From contig NZ_AP022870.1 of the NCBI RefSeq assembly GCF_011764545.1, positions 4,510,001-4,574,000 of the forward strand: DNA of 64,000 nt. Direction: 5' to 3'. The position numbers were made by a program, and so were the translations under genes. Below, in pieces: positions 34,681 to 43,975 of this stretch. The notes under the pieces were generated by a model. It made no database searches, was not told where the DNA came from, and worked only from the letters and a program-made list of their open reading frames with translations. Positions within the stretch are counted from its first letter, which is position 1, and each line of letters starts with the position of its first letter. This stretch comes from Phytohabitans flavus. GTDB taxonomy: Bacteria > Actinomycetota > Actinomycetes > Mycobacteriales > Micromonosporaceae.

Positions 34681-34951
34681 GCCAGGCGCTCGCCCATAAA
34701 GACCGGAATCGGGCCTTGATCGCGGGCGCTGAGGTGCCGGCGCCCAAGCCGATCCGGACGGGCGCATCGGTGCGCCCAGCTCCGGAGGCCGCTGGGGCGA
34801 CGGCCCGCCGCCGGCCCGCGGGCAAAGGTTGTGAAGCGCGGAGGGTGAGGCCGCGGGAGCAGCGGTCTGGACCACCGCGGACATCGCGGTAGCTCAAGTC
34901 TTTCTCTTGCAATGGATTCTGAGGCCACCGATGTGGACGGACCTGGAAGGT
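34681..34951. repeat. Repeat region after manA: module C then module A
   Basis: No gene is supported. Module C at 34760-34788 (GGGCGCATCGGTGCGCCC, then AGCTCCGGAGG) and its flanks resemble 44154-44235 in reverse orientation over about 75 bases. Module A copy 3 follows at 34828-34902. The last 50 bases before the EamA stop show nothing recognisable. Confidence 0.75.
34828..34902 (-). repeat. Dispersed repeat module A, copy 3
   Basis: Reverse-oriented copy, nearly identical to 16773-16847, including the preceding GGTTGTGAAGCGCGG and the following CTCAAGTCTT. It lies in the gap between convergent manA and EamA genes. Confidence 0.8.
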
Positions 34952-35818
34952 CTACAAAGGAGCTGGCGTGAGTTCCTGGTGGATGGCGACGGCGGTGACC
35001 ACCATAAGGACGCCGGCGATTTCCGGTGCCGTTGGGATCTGGGCCAGCACCAGCACGCCGATGACGGTCGCGGTGGCGGGTAGCAGCGAGACCATAAGCG
35101 CGTATGTGGCGCGGGCGAGCCGGGCCATCGCTAGCTGGTCGGCCACGTATGGCACGACCGAGGACGTGAAGCCCACGCCGATGCCCGCGGCCAGCGCGAC
35201 CGGGTCGGCGAAGGCGGGCGCGGCGGCTCCACCGCCGATCGGCAGGGCGAACAGGGCGGCGATCAGCATGGCCAGCGCCAGGCCGTCGATGCCGGGCACC
35301 TTCTCGGTGCGGGCGACGCGGTGGCCGAGGACGATGTAGGCGGCGAACAGCACCGCGTTGGCGGCGGCGAGTGCGATGCCCAGCGGCTCGCTGACCAGCC
35401 TGACGTCGGTGAGCAGGTACACGCCGGCCACCGCGCTCGCTAGAGCGGCGAGGTTGCGCCAGGTGCGGGTGGCGAAGGCGGCTAGGACGATCACCGGCAG
35501 GAACTCGATCGCGGCCACCGTGCCGAGCGGGAGCCGTTCCAGCGCCAGGTAGAAGACGCTGTTCATCAGCGCCAGCACGCCTGCCCACCCGGCCAGCAGC
35601 AGGCGGGTCGGGCGGTCCAGGCGTGGCCACAGCCGCCACGGCCGCCGCCACAGCGCGAACACGACCGCGGCGGCGGCGATCCGCAGCCACGCGACGCCCA
35701 GGGCCTCGACGCGGGCGAACAGCAGCACCGCGAACGCCGGCCCCAGGTAGTGGAAGACCGCGCTGACCGCGAAGTACGCGTGCGGCGGCAGCCGGGTGGC
35801 GGGCGCTGGCATGCCCAT
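34952..35818 (-). CDS. EamA/DMT-family transporter (RhtA-like)
   Basis: 288 residues from ATG 35818; an alternative ATG at 35848 gives ten more. Ten hydrophobic helices are evident in two repeated EamA halves, for example YFAVSAVFHYLGPAFAVLLF, VALLAGWAGVLALMNSVFYLAL, then SEPLGIALAAANAVLFAAYI and LATATVIGVLVLAQIPTAPE. RhtA-like members export amino acids such as threonine or homoserine. It diverges from an Lrp/AsnC regulator, a common arrangement for amino-acid exporters, so amino-acid responsive control is likely. Confidence 0.85.
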   Translation of the reverse strand: MGMPAPATRLPPHAYFAVSAVFHYLGPAFAVLLFARVEALGVAWLRIAAAAVVFALWRRPWRLWPRLDRPTRLLLAGWAGVLALMNSVFYLALERLPLGTVAAIEFLPVIVLAAFATRTWRNLAALASAVAGVYLLTDVRLVSEPLGIALAAANAVLFAAYIVLGHRVARTEKVPGIDGLALAMLIAALFALPIGGGAAAPAFADPVALAAGIGVGFTSSVVPYVADQLAMARLARATYALMVSLLPATATVIGVLVLAQIPTAPEIAGVLMVVTAVAIHQELTPAPL

Positions 35819-35877
35819 ATCCTCGAAACCGGAGCCGCCTGTGGCCATGCGCTTTCGAAGGAAAAGGGGACGCACCG

Positions 35878-36381
35878 ATGAGCACCCGCGCACCCCGACC
35901 ACCGTCCGGCTTTCCGGAGGGAAAGTCGCTGCTCGACGACACCAACCGGCGGCTGCTCGGCGCCCTGGAGGAGGACCCGCGGGCGAGCGCGGCCGAGCTC
36001 GCCCGCCGGGTCGGCATGTCCGCGCCGGCCGTCCGCGAGCGGATCGCCCGCTTGGAGCAGGCCGGCGTCATCCGGGGGTACCGGCTGGACGTCGACCCCG
36101 CCGCGATCGGGCTGCCCGTCGCGGCCTGGGTGCGGATCCGGCCGGGGCCGGGGCAGCTACCGAAGATCGCCGAGCTGGCCGCGCGCACGCCCGAGGTCAG
36201 CGAGTGCCACCGCATTTCCGGCGAGGACTGCTTCCTGCTCAAGGTGCACGTGCCGGCGATCGAGGCGCTGGAGGCGGTGCTGGACGAGTTCCTTCTCTAC
36301 GGCCAGACGATCAGCTCGTTCATCGTGTCGACGCCGGTGGCGCCGCGAAACCCGGCCGGGCGTGCACCCGGCCGGGGGTGA
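35878..36381 (+). CDS. Lrp/AsnC-family transcriptional regulator
   Basis: 167 residues from ATG 35878. HTH: LLGALEEDPRASAAELARRV and VRERIARLEQAGVIRGYR (about 25-75). The RAM ligand-binding domain follows: VAAWVRIRPGPGQLPKIAEL, VSECHRISGEDCFLLKVHV and IEALEAVLDEFL (about 85-150). It diverges from the EamA exporter and ends eight bases from a convergent PLP-type enzyme, so both neighbours may be targets. Confidence 0.9.
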   Translation: MSTRAPRPPSGFPEGKSLLDDTNRRLLGALEEDPRASAAELARRVGMSAPAVRERIARLEQAGVIRGYRLDVDPAAIGLPVAAWVRIRPGPGQLPKIAELAARTPEVSECHRISGEDCFLLKVHVPAIEALEAVLDEFLLYGQTISSFIVSTPVAPRNPAGRAPGRG

Positions 36382-36389
36382 GCGGATCC

Positions 36390-37766
36390 TCAGCGCACGG
36401 CGGCCGTGATGTCGGCGACGTCGGCCACCTCGACCAAGCCGTCACCGCAGAGCGGCTCGAGGTTGCCGTCGGCGTAGCAGCCGGTGCCGTGTACCACCAC
36501 GTCGCGGCCGGGCTCGACGAGGCCCCGGTCGATCGCGTTGGTCACGCCGGTGAACGCCATCACCGTCGACCACTCGCGCAGCGTCCGGAAGTCGGCCGGC
36601 AGCAGTGGCAGTGCCGCGCCCAGCCAGGTGCGCAGGTACGGGTAGCGGGCCACGCACTCGGCGAGCGAGACGACGATCCCGTCGCCGCCGAAGCGGGTGA
36701 TGATCTCGTTCATCGCGCCGGACGTGACCGGCCGGTGGGTGTAGAACGTGGCGTCGAGCACCTCGTCGGGGTCGTACGTCACCGCCGGGAAGTGCGGGTC
36801 CGCGCCCGCCTGGCGGAAGAGGCCGGTGGCCGGGTCAAGTGGGTACGGCGGCAGGGACGGCGCCGAGCCGGCCGCGGCGCGCAGCGACAGCACCATGTCG
36901 GGCGTGGCGAGGTGCTGCACGAGCAGGCTGGCCGGGCGGGTGGCGGCGCTGGCCACACCCGTGCTTTCCAAGAGCGACCGCCCAGCGTGGTAACCGAGCA
37001 GCCCGAACGCCGACGACACCGCGTGCGCGTGCACCCGAGGGCGGTCGGCCGCGTCGGTCGGGTCGACCCGCTGCTCGAAGAGCGCCCGGCCGGCGTCGGC
37101 CACCATGTAGTTGCTCAGCTCCAGCGAGAACCACACGTCCAGGCCGCGGGTGCGGTGCAGCGTGGCGGCGTGCTCCCGTACGTAGTCGCGGGCGAGCGAC
37201 TTGACCGCCTCCGGCTCCTTGCCCGTGTACAGCAGCTGGGGGTTGAGCGCGCGCAGCGCCGGATCGGTGGAGAGCCGGGTGGCGCGGAGCTTGTGCCGGC
37301 CGGTCTGCGGGGCGAGCGTGACGATCCGCAGCTGCTCCGGCTCGGCGAGGCCGGCGTCCAGCGCCCGCAGTACCGCGTCGCGCAGCGCCACGCCCTTGTT
37401 CGCCGAGGTCGGTGAAACGATCATCACCGAGCGCCCGGTGCGCCGGATGTGCTCCACGGCCCGGGCCACGATCAGCAGCGAGGCGTACGTCTTCGTGGTG
37501 TGCGTCCCGGGGTTACCCGTGAGGTCGAGCAGCGTGATGCGGTGTCCCCGGTACTCGCCGACCGGCTGCCACTGGGCGGTCGCGACGGCGAGGTAGCTGC
37601 GGACCGCGTCGTCCAGCTCGGGGAGGGCGAAGCCGGGAGAGAAGACGACCGGGTCGGCGACCGGCGACGGATCGGGTACGCAGTGCGCGATGACCTCGGG
37701 CAGCCGGTCGTAGAAGTCGACGAGCAGGTTGCCGGACGTCGGCGGCGACACGGTGGGGTTACGCAC
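36390..37766 (-). CDS. Probable PLP-dependent enzyme, threonine-synthase/cysteine-synthase-like fold
   Basis: 458 residues from ATG 37766. I cannot name a family with certainty. Features point to fold-type II PLP enzymes: a Lys in GNPGTHTTKTYASLL (K92, where the cofactor lysine would sit), a nucleotide/phosphate-type loop VSPTSANKGVALRDAV (about 117-130), and a late Gly-rich segment DVVVHGTGCYADGNLEP. It lies directly downstream of a Rossmann oxidoreductase gene with 30 bases between them, both leftward. A two-gene biosynthetic module (PLP beta-replacement plus NAD oxidoreductase) is plausible and is discussed as a finding. The domain assignment is tentative. Confidence 0.55.
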   Translation of the reverse strand: MRNPTVSPPTSGNLLVDFYDRLPEVIAHCVPDPSPVADPVVFSPGFALPELDDAVRSYLAVATAQWQPVGEYRGHRITLLDLTGNPGTHTTKTYASLLIVARAVEHIRRTGRSVMIVSPTSANKGVALRDAVLRALDAGLAEPEQLRIVTLAPQTGRHKLRATRLSTDPALRALNPQLLYTGKEPEAVKSLARDYVREHAATLHRTRGLDVWFSLELSNYMVADAGRALFEQRVDPTDAADRPRVHAHAVSSAFGLLGYHAGRSLLESTGVASAATRPASLLVQHLATPDMVLSLRAAAGSAPSLPPYPLDPATGLFRQAGADPHFPAVTYDPDEVLDATFYTHRPVTSGAMNEIITRFGGDGIVVSLAECVARYPYLRTWLGAALPLLPADFRTLREWSTVMAFTGVTNAIDRGLVEPGRDVVVHGTGCYADGNLEPLCGDGLVEVADVADITAAVR

Positions 37767-37796
37767 GGGCTGGTTCCTCTCGGGTGGGGCCGGGGC

Positions 37797-38878
37797 TCAA
37801 CTGGCTGCCTGTGACCGCAGTCGCTCGCGCAGAGCGTGGAAGGCCGCGGTGGCCTCGGTGACCGAGCCGGCGGCGAACCCGTCCGCGTACGCCGGCAACA
37901 GCGGTGCGAGCGCGCCGGTGACCGCGGGTCCGAAACGCACCTGCCCGTCCTCGACGAGTGCGCCGTCCCGCATGGCCCACCTCCTGTTGGCGTCGACCGC
38001 CTGGTCCACATCCACGCCAAGGGGCAGGCGCAGGGCCACCTCGCCCGCCGTGGTCCGGACAGGGTACCCGCCGGGCAGTCCAGCGACACCCGGAAGATGC
38101 GTCTCCTCCGTCGCGCCGGTGAGCAGCGCGGCGACGGCCCGCGCGGCGAGGAGGCCGGTGATGTCGTTGTTGCCGCGCCCGCCCCTGGTCGTCCGGTGCG
38201 GGGCGAGCAGCTCCGTGACGTTGTCGAGGCGCGCGCCGTCGAGCCAGACCAGCGCCTCGTCCGCCGGGTCGGCCGGGGCGTGCAGGTGCAGGTGGTGGCC
38301 GACGACGTGCAGCCGCCCTGGTCGGGCAGGCCGAGCGCGCTCTGTAGCGCCGCCGCGACGATCCCCACGTTGCCCACGCCGGCGCGCACCGGCACGCCGC
38401 AGGCGGCCAGCAGCGGGTTGACCGCGTCCGGGAAGCACGCGTTGACAAGGAACGCCTCGGGGCAGGAGCGCCGGATGGCGGCACCGACCGCCAGCGCCAC
38501 CTCCGCCTGGAACGGGAGGGTCAGCCCGAAACCGGCCCGGCCGACCAGCGCGGTCCAGGCCGACGGTCGGTCGGCCGGCTCCCACGGAGAGTGGGTGGAG
38601 GCGCAGACGAGCACACCGTCCGGCCGGTCCGCGGCCAAGGCGCCGGCGACCGCGTCGGGGTCGGTCGGATCGACGGGTACCGCTGTGAAGCGTGCCGTCC
38701 GGCCGGAAACCGCCGCGCGTACCGACGAGACGTGACAGATCTGGGTGGCGGCCGCGACGTCGCGGGCGAGCAGCACCACCTTCAGGCCGGCGAGGCCCGG
38801 AGTGTCCGCTGTGGACAGCGCGAGGCAGGTGGCCCGGGCGAGCGACCCGCTGCCCACGACGGCCAGGGTCAACGACAC
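37797..38878 (-). pseudogene. Rossmann-fold NAD(P) oxidoreductase, frameshifted
   Basis: ATG at 38878 begins MSLTLAVVGSGSLARATCLAL, a GxGxxA dinucleotide motif. The middle has AFLVNACFPDAVNPLLAACGV and VRAGVGNVGIVAAAL, which resembles lactate/malate or saccharopine-type dehydrogenases. After LPDQG the frame breaks at the three-C run 38316-38318; RLHVVGHHLHLHAPADPADEAL continues in the next frame to the stop at 37797. The joined product is ~360 residues. Its substrate is unknown. It precedes the PLP-type gene by 30 bases and is probably cotranscribed. The family-level call is tentative; the frame slip is well supported. Confidence 0.65.
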
Positions 38879-38899
38879 CCGACCACCCGGCGGCGCTGG

Positions 38900-39964
38900 T
38901 TACGCGGGCACCGGACGGAGACCAATGAAGGCGTGTGCGTGTACGTCGTACTTCTCCACGAATGCGGTGTCCAGTGCCTCGTGCAGCTCCGGATCCTGGC
39001 TGTCCACGATAACCAGATCATGCAAGACGGACGAATCTCCACGCAGGAAGGCGCGGAGGCTCGGCGGGCGCCGCGCCATAGCGGCGAGGACCTCGCTGTG
39101 TACCACGTAACAGATCTGGTCGTGCTCGACGTACCGCGCGTGGAGCTGCCGGGCGTTGTGCTGGTCCTCGACGAGGGTGAGCCCGAGGTGCAGGAAGTCG
39201 GCCATGGTGATCGTCGCCCGGTCGTCCCACAGCTCCTCGAAGCGCTGCTCGATGAACTCGCCGAGCGGCGAGCGCATCGTCACCTCCAGCTGCGCCCCGA
39301 ACTCGGAGAAGCGCCCGATCGGCAGGAACGAGACGAGCGCGCGGTCGTCCCAGCGGTACAGCGTGATCGAGGCGGAGGCGTCGTAGAGGCGCACCTCGAA
39401 GCGCTGGCGGTCGCGCTCCCCCAGCTCGGCCGCGAAGGGGATGAGCCGGCGGAGGTTTCGCATGATCTCGCGCTGCACCGAGAGCCGCATGTGGCCGCCG
39501 GCGAGCTCCTGCTGGCGCACGTCGACGGCGAGCGAGTTGGGGTTGAGCAGCAGGATCCGCACCTGCGCCTCGCGGTTCAGCGCGAAGCGCAGCCCGCGCA
39601 GGAACCTGTCGGTCGCCGGGTGGTCCAGCACGTTGGAGAAGGTGGTGAGGATCTGCACGTGCTGGGTGGCGTCGGCCACCTGGTCGCTGAACCAGGTGTA
39701 GTCGAGCCGCCCGTGCTCCCGGACCGTGCCCTCCTGGACGTACCGGATGATCGGCCCGATGACCGCGACGGTGATGAGCGCGCCGAGCATGCTGGTGCCC
39801 AGGTTGAGCGCCGCGTTGGGGACGCCGTCGCCGGTGCTGGAGGCGCCGTAGAAGAGCAGCGCCAGCGCGGTCGCCAGCCCGAGCCCGGTCACCAGCAGCC
39901 ACCCCGGGCGGCGGACCATCCAGCGCGCGGCGCGGACGAATCGGGCAAGCTGCAACGGCCGCAT
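38900..39964 (-). CDS. Two-helix membrane protein with unknown cytoplasmic domain
   Basis: 354 residues from ATG 39964. Two N-terminal membrane helices (about 20-40, LLVTGLGLATALALLFYG, and 50-75, AALNLGTSMLGALITVAVIGPII) are followed by a ~270-residue soluble domain with ADATQHVQILTTFSNVLD, VRILLLNPNSLAVDVRQ and FEVRLYDASASITLYRWDDRALVSF. The pattern of alternating strands with R/D clusters recalls DUF5919-like or phospholipase-D-like effector domains, but no HKD motif is present. Upstream of it is a short promoter region; nearest neighbours are the Rossmann gene (same strand) and a reductase (divergent). Function is unknown. Confidence 0.6.
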   Translation of the reverse strand: MRPLQLARFVRAARWMVRRPGWLLVTGLGLATALALLFYGASSTGDGVPNAALNLGTSMLGALITVAVIGPIIRYVQEGTVREHGRLDYTWFSDQVADATQHVQILTTFSNVLDHPATDRFLRGLRFALNREAQVRILLLNPNSLAVDVRQQELAGGHMRLSVQREIMRNLRRLIPFAAELGERDRQRFEVRLYDASASITLYRWDDRALVSFLPIGRFSEFGAQLEVTMRSPLGEFIEQRFEELWDDRATITMADFLHLGLTLVEDQHNARQLHARYVEHDQICYVVHSEVLAAMARRPPSLRAFLRGDSSVLHDLVIVDSQDPELHEALDTAFVEKYDVHAHAFIGLRPVPA

Positions 39965-40106
39965 CCGCCCCTCCCACCCGTGTCTCCCCCTAGGGTGAGG
40001 GCGACCCTACCCGCAGTCAGCAAGCCGAACAAGATCATCCACAGTAGAGCGCAGACGGATAGGCGACCTGAAGGAAATCGTAAGGGGCCGCGCGCACGCT
40101 ACTGAC

Positions 40107-40676
40107 ATGCGAAAACTCATTGAGTCCACGTTCGTGTCGCTGGACGGCATCATCGACGACACCCGCCCTTCCACCGCCTCCCGGGCGGAGCCACAACACT
40201 GGGGGCAGCCGTACTGGGACGCCGACCACAATGGCTACGCCGGCAAGCTGCTGACCTCCGCCGACGCGATGCTGCTCGGCCGGGTCACGTACGAGGGGTT
40301 CGCGGAGGCGTGGTCGGTCCGGTCCGGTCCGGACGCCGACATGTTCAACGAACTCCCCAAGTACGTGGCGTCCCGCACGCTCACCGAGACCACCTGGAAG
40401 AACTCGACGCTCATCAAGGGCGACGTGGCCGAGGAGGTGGCCCGGCTCAAGGAGCAGCCCGGCAAGAACATCATGAAGTGGGGCACCGGCGAACTCGACC
40501 GCACGCTCGTCGAGCACGGGCTGGTCGACGAGTTCCACTTCTGGTACTTCCCAGTCGTGGTCGGCGCCGGCAAGCACCTCTTCGAGGGGGCCGGCTTCGA
40601 CACCACCCACCTGAAGCTGGCCGACATCGACCGCTTCGACTCGGGCATCGTCGTACACATCTACGTGCCCAAGTAG
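40107..40676 (+). CDS. DHFR-family reductase (RibD C-terminal-like)
   Basis: 189 residues from ATG 40107. It has the RibD-C/DHFR pattern: IESTFVSLDGIIDD, LTSADAMLLGRVTYEGFAEAW near 55, LPKYVASRTLTETTWKN near 85, KNIMKWGTGELDRTLVEHG near 125 and FHFWYFPVVVGAGKHLFEG near 150. Such short proteins are NADPH-dependent reductases of unknown substrate, widespread in actinomycetes. A paralogue lies at 52173-52736. Its last 16 bases overlap the convergent BTAD regulator. Confidence 0.85.
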   Translation: MRKLIESTFVSLDGIIDDTRPSTASRAEPQHWGQPYWDADHNGYAGKLLTSADAMLLGRVTYEGFAEAWSVRSGPDADMFNELPKYVASRTLTETTWKNSTLIKGDVAEEVARLKEQPGKNIMKWGTGELDRTLVEHGLVDEFHFWYFPVVVGAGKHLFEGAGFDTTHLKLADIDRFDSGIVVHIYVPK

Positions 40677-43600
40677 GCCATCTCCCGCGCCTGTTCGAGG
40701 GTGAGCTTGCCGCCCCGCTCGAAGAGGGCGTCGAAGTCGGGCTCCGCGGCTCGGACGGCGGCTGCCGTCCGGGCCAGCTCGGCCTTGTCCACATCGGACA
40801 GCGGCTGCCCGGTGGCGGCCCGCGCGGCGTCGGCGGCGCCGAGCAGCTCCGCCGCGAGCGCGGCCCGGCCGTCCAGCGCCAGCGCGCCCGCCATCCCGGC
40901 CACCGACCACGCCATACCCTGCGGCGAGCCCGCCTCCTGGTTGGCGTCGAAGCCCTCGCGGTGCCAGGCCAGCGCGGCGGCCGGGTCGCCCCGCTCGGCG
41001 GCGAGCAGGCCGAGCTCGGTCAGGACCATCGGCAGGTACGGCGGGCTGGCCTCGGCGCTCTGCTGCGCCCGGGCGGAGGCGAGCAGCCACCTCAGGTGCT
41101 CCTCGGCCGTGTCCAGGTCGCCCGCCCGGCGCGCGGCGAACGCCAGGGTGATCGTGGCGAACACCTCGCCGGGCCGCTGACCGTGCTCGGCGGAGAGGCG
41201 GCGGGCCTGGCCGGCGTACTCCTGGGCGCTCCGGGGGTCGCCCTGCTGCACCGAGATCCAGCCCAGCCAGGCCAGCCGGGCCGCCACGTCGGGCCACAGC
41301 CCCAGCTCCTCGGCCATCCGCAGCCCGGACCGGCACAGCCGTGCCGCCTCGGACCAGTCGCCGGTCATGTCGGCCAGGCCGATCAGCCAGTCCGTCGCCT
41401 GAAGTACGCCCCAGTCGTCACCGAGTACGCCGAACAGCTCGGCGCCGCGGCGGGCGTCGCGTTCCAGGGCGGCGGTGTCACCCCGCATGTGTTGGAGCAT
41501 CGCCCGGGTGCTGAGCACGGCCGCCTCGCCCCAGCGATCCCCCGCCGCCTGGAACGTCTCCAGCGCGCTCTCCAGCAGCGCACCGGTGGCCGCGTCGTCG
41601 CCGAAGTCGATGATCGACGAGGCCACGAACCACTCGGCCCGCGCCCGCTCGACCGGGCCGGCCGGGTACCGCTGGAGCACCTCCGCCGCCGCCTCCGGGC
41701 CCGCCTCGCCCTGCCGGATGGCGAGGCCCGCGGCCCAGCACTCGGCGCCGGCCCGCAGCGCGGGCGGTACCGGGCCGGGCACGTCGAGCGCCTCGGCCAG
41801 CGCCCGGCGCGCCTCGATCAGGCGGCCGCGCAGGATCCGGTACCAGACAAGCGCGCCGGCCAGCCGTACCGCCTCCTCGGCCGCGCCCTCCCGCCGGAAC
41901 GTCTCCGCCGCCGCGCGCAGGTTCGCCGCCTCGGCGTCCAGCCGGCCCAGCCACTCCCGCTGCCCGGACCCGCGCAGCCGCCCCTCCGCCTCCTGCGCCA
42001 AGGCCAGGTAGTGGTCGGCGTGCCGGCGGCGCAGCGCGGTCTCCTCCCCCGCCTCGCGCAGCCGGTCGAGGCAGTACGCGGCGACCGACTCCAGCAGCCG
42101 GAACCGGGACGGGTCCGCGCGTACCACCAGTGACCTGTCGACGAGCCGGGCCACCAGGTCGAGCACCTCGCCGGCGGCCACCCCGTCGCCCGCACAGACC
42201 ACCTCGGCCGCGGCCAGCGTGCACCCTCCGGAGTGGACGGAGAGGCGGCGCAGTACCGTCCGCTCCGGCTCGGACAGCAGCCGCCAGCTCCAGTCGATCA
42301 CCGCGGCGAGCGTGCGCTGCCGGGCCGGCGCGTCACGCGGCGCGGTGCCGAGCAGGCCGAACCTTTCGCGCGGCACCCGCAGCCGGCTCGCCAGCTCGGC
42401 CACGCCCAGCGCGGGTACCCGGGTGGCGGCCAGCTCCAGGGCGAGCGGGATGCCGTCCAGTCGCCGGCAGATCTCGGCCACGTCCGCGAGCGATTCCGTG
42501 GCCGGGTCCAGGCCGGCCCGGGACAGGAACAGCCGTACCGCGGAGGACTCGACAAGCCGGGGCGGATCGTCGGTGTCCCGGACCTCCAGCGGCGGCAGCT
42601 CCCACCGCGCCTCGCCGCGCAGGCGCAGCGGCTCCCGGCTGGTGGCCAGCACCCGCAGTCCGGGTGCGGCGGCGAGCAGCGCAGCGACGAGGTCGGCGAC
42701 CGGCTCGATCACGTGCTCGCAGTTGTCCAGCAGGAGCAGTGCCCGCCGCTCCCCCAGCGCGGCGGCCAGCCGCTCGGCGGCCGGCGCTGGGGCGCCCGGC
42801 GGGTCCGGCACGGACAGGACGGAGAGTACCGGCTCGGCCGCGTCACCCCGACCGTCCCATGTGGTCAGATCCACCAGCCAGGTACCGTCGGGGAAGCCGC
42901 TCGCGGCGGCGCGGGCGACCGCGAGGGCGACGCTCGTCTTGCCCACCCCGCCCGCGCCGGTCAGCGTCACGAGGCGGCCGGCCGTGAGCAGCTCGCGCAC
43001 CCGCCGCACGGCGTGCTCCCGCCCGATCAGCTCGGTCAGCGGGGCCGGCACGTTGGTGGTCGGCCGCACCGGGCGGGCGGGTGCCGCCGGCGCCTCCTCC
43101 GCCGGGTCGCCAGCCAGGATCGAACGGTGCACCGCGGCCAACTCCGGCCCAGGGTCCAGCCCCAGCTCGTCGGCGAGCCTGCGGCGCAGGTCCTGGTAGC
43201 TGTCCAGCGCCTCGGTTACCCGCCCGGCGCGGTACAGGGCGCGCATGTGCGCCGCGCGCAGCCGCTCCCGGTACGGGTGCTCGGCCACCGCCTCGGCCAG
43301 GTCCGCGGCCAGGTCGCCGTGCTCGCCGAGAGCCAGCCGCGCCTCCGCGTACGCCTCCACGGCGGCCAGCCGCTGCTCCTCCCACCGCGCCACGGCCACG
43401 GCGGCGAACTCCTCGTCGGCGAAGTCGGCCAGCGCCGGCCCTCGCCACAGCTCCAGCGCCTCCGCGAGCAGCCCGGCGCGGGTTCGCGGGTCGCCCGCCG
43501 ATCGCGCCTCCGCCGCCAGCGACGCGAACCGGGCCGCGTCCACCCCGTCCGGCCCGGACCGCAGGGCGTAGCCGGGAGGCTGGGAGACGACCAGGTCGCG

Positions 43601-43843
43601 GCCGCCAGCCTCCGCGCCGGCCAGGGCCCGGCGCAACTGCGAGACCCGCACGTGTACGGCCGCACCGGGATCCGCCGGCGCCGACTCGCCCCACAGGTCC
43701 GCGACCAGCCGGTCCACCGACACCGCGCGCCCTTCGTGCACGAGCAGGTCGGCCAGCAGGGCCCGTACCTTTCGCCCGGGTATCGCCACCGGCGCGCCGC
43801 TGTCGGTCCACACGGCCAGCGGCCCCAGCACCCCGAATCGCAC
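40661..43843 (-). CDS. AfsR-like regulator: BTAD, NB-ARC ATPase and TPR domains
   Basis: 1060 residues. Residues 1-90: winged-helix DNA-binding domain (LGPLAVWTDSGAPVAIPG, KVRALLADLLVHEGRAV, WGESAPADP). 95-245: BTAD helices (RFASLAAEARSAGDPRT to LDSYQDLRRRLADELGLDPG). 270-500: NB-ARC ATPase with Walker A LTGAGGVGKTSVAL, Walker B LLLLDNCEHVIEP and LATSREPLRL. 550-1050: repeated helical TPR-like units. Regulators of this plan usually activate secondary-metabolite or developmental genes. No biosynthetic cluster adjoins it, so its target is unknown. It ends inside the convergent reductase gene. Confidence 0.9.
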   Translation of the reverse strand: MRFGVLGPLAVWTDSGAPVAIPGRKVRALLADLLVHEGRAVSVDRLVADLWGESAPADPGAAVHVRVSQLRRALAGAEAGGRDLVVSQPPGYALRSGPDGVDAARFASLAAEARSAGDPRTRAGLLAEALELWRGPALADFADEEFAAVAVARWEEQRLAAVEAYAEARLALGEHGDLAADLAEAVAEHPYRERLRAAHMRALYRAGRVTEALDSYQDLRRRLADELGLDPGPELAAVHRSILAGDPAEEAPAAPARPVRPTTNVPAPLTELIGREHAVRRVRELLTAGRLVTLTGAGGVGKTSVALAVARAAASGFPDGTWLVDLTTWDGRGDAAEPVLSVLSVPDPPGAPAPAAERLAAALGERRALLLLDNCEHVIEPVADLVAALLAAAPGLRVLATSREPLRLRGEARWELPPLEVRDTDDPPRLVESSAVRLFLSRAGLDPATESLADVAEICRRLDGIPLALELAATRVPALGVAELASRLRVPRERFGLLGTAPRDAPARQRTLAAVIDWSWRLLSEPERTVLRRLSVHSGGCTLAAAEVVCAGDGVAAGEVLDLVARLVDRSLVVRADPSRFRLLESVAAYCLDRLREAGEETALRRRHADHYLALAQEAEGRLRGSGQREWLGRLDAEAANLRAAAETFRREGAAEEAVRLAGALVWYRILRGRLIEARRALAEALDVPGPVPPALRAGAECWAAGLAIRQGEAGPEAAAEVLQRYPAGPVERARAEWFVASSIIDFGDDAATGALLESALETFQAAGDRWGEAAVLSTRAMLQHMRGDTAALERDARRGAELFGVLGDDWGVLQATDWLIGLADMTGDWSEAARLCRSGLRMAEELGLWPDVAARLAWLGWISVQQGDPRSAQEYAGQARRLSAEHGQRPGEVFATITLAFAARRAGDLDTAEEHLRWLLASARAQQSAEASPPYLPMVLTELGLLAAERGDPAAALAWHREGFDANQEAGSPQGMAWSVAGMAGALALDGRAALAAELLGAADAARAATGQPLSDVDKAELARTAAAVRAAEPDFDALFERGGKLTLEQAREMAYLGT

Positions 43844-43890
43844 AAGGCCACCCTACGTAACCGCCAGACAGGCCTAGACGACCTATTCCA

Positions 43891-43975
43891 AGACCTTGAG
43901 CTACCGCGATGTCCGCGGTGGTCCAGACCGCTGCTCCCGCAGCCTCACCCTCCGCGGTTCACACCCCACCCCGGC
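43891..43975 (+). repeat. Dispersed repeat module A, copy 4
   Basis: Forward copy, CTTGAGCTACCGCGATGTCC to GCGGTTCACACCCC, just downstream of the IS-like left end and behind the BTAD regulator start. Confidence 0.8.

Noticed and set aside
31446..34892. 1148-codon open frame spanning several genes
   Set aside because: Crosses four supported genes on both strands; composition is shadow-like.
40661..40676. Overlap of reductase and BTAD regulator as an annotation error
   Set aside because: Both ends fit their families; a 16-base convergent overlap is plausible.
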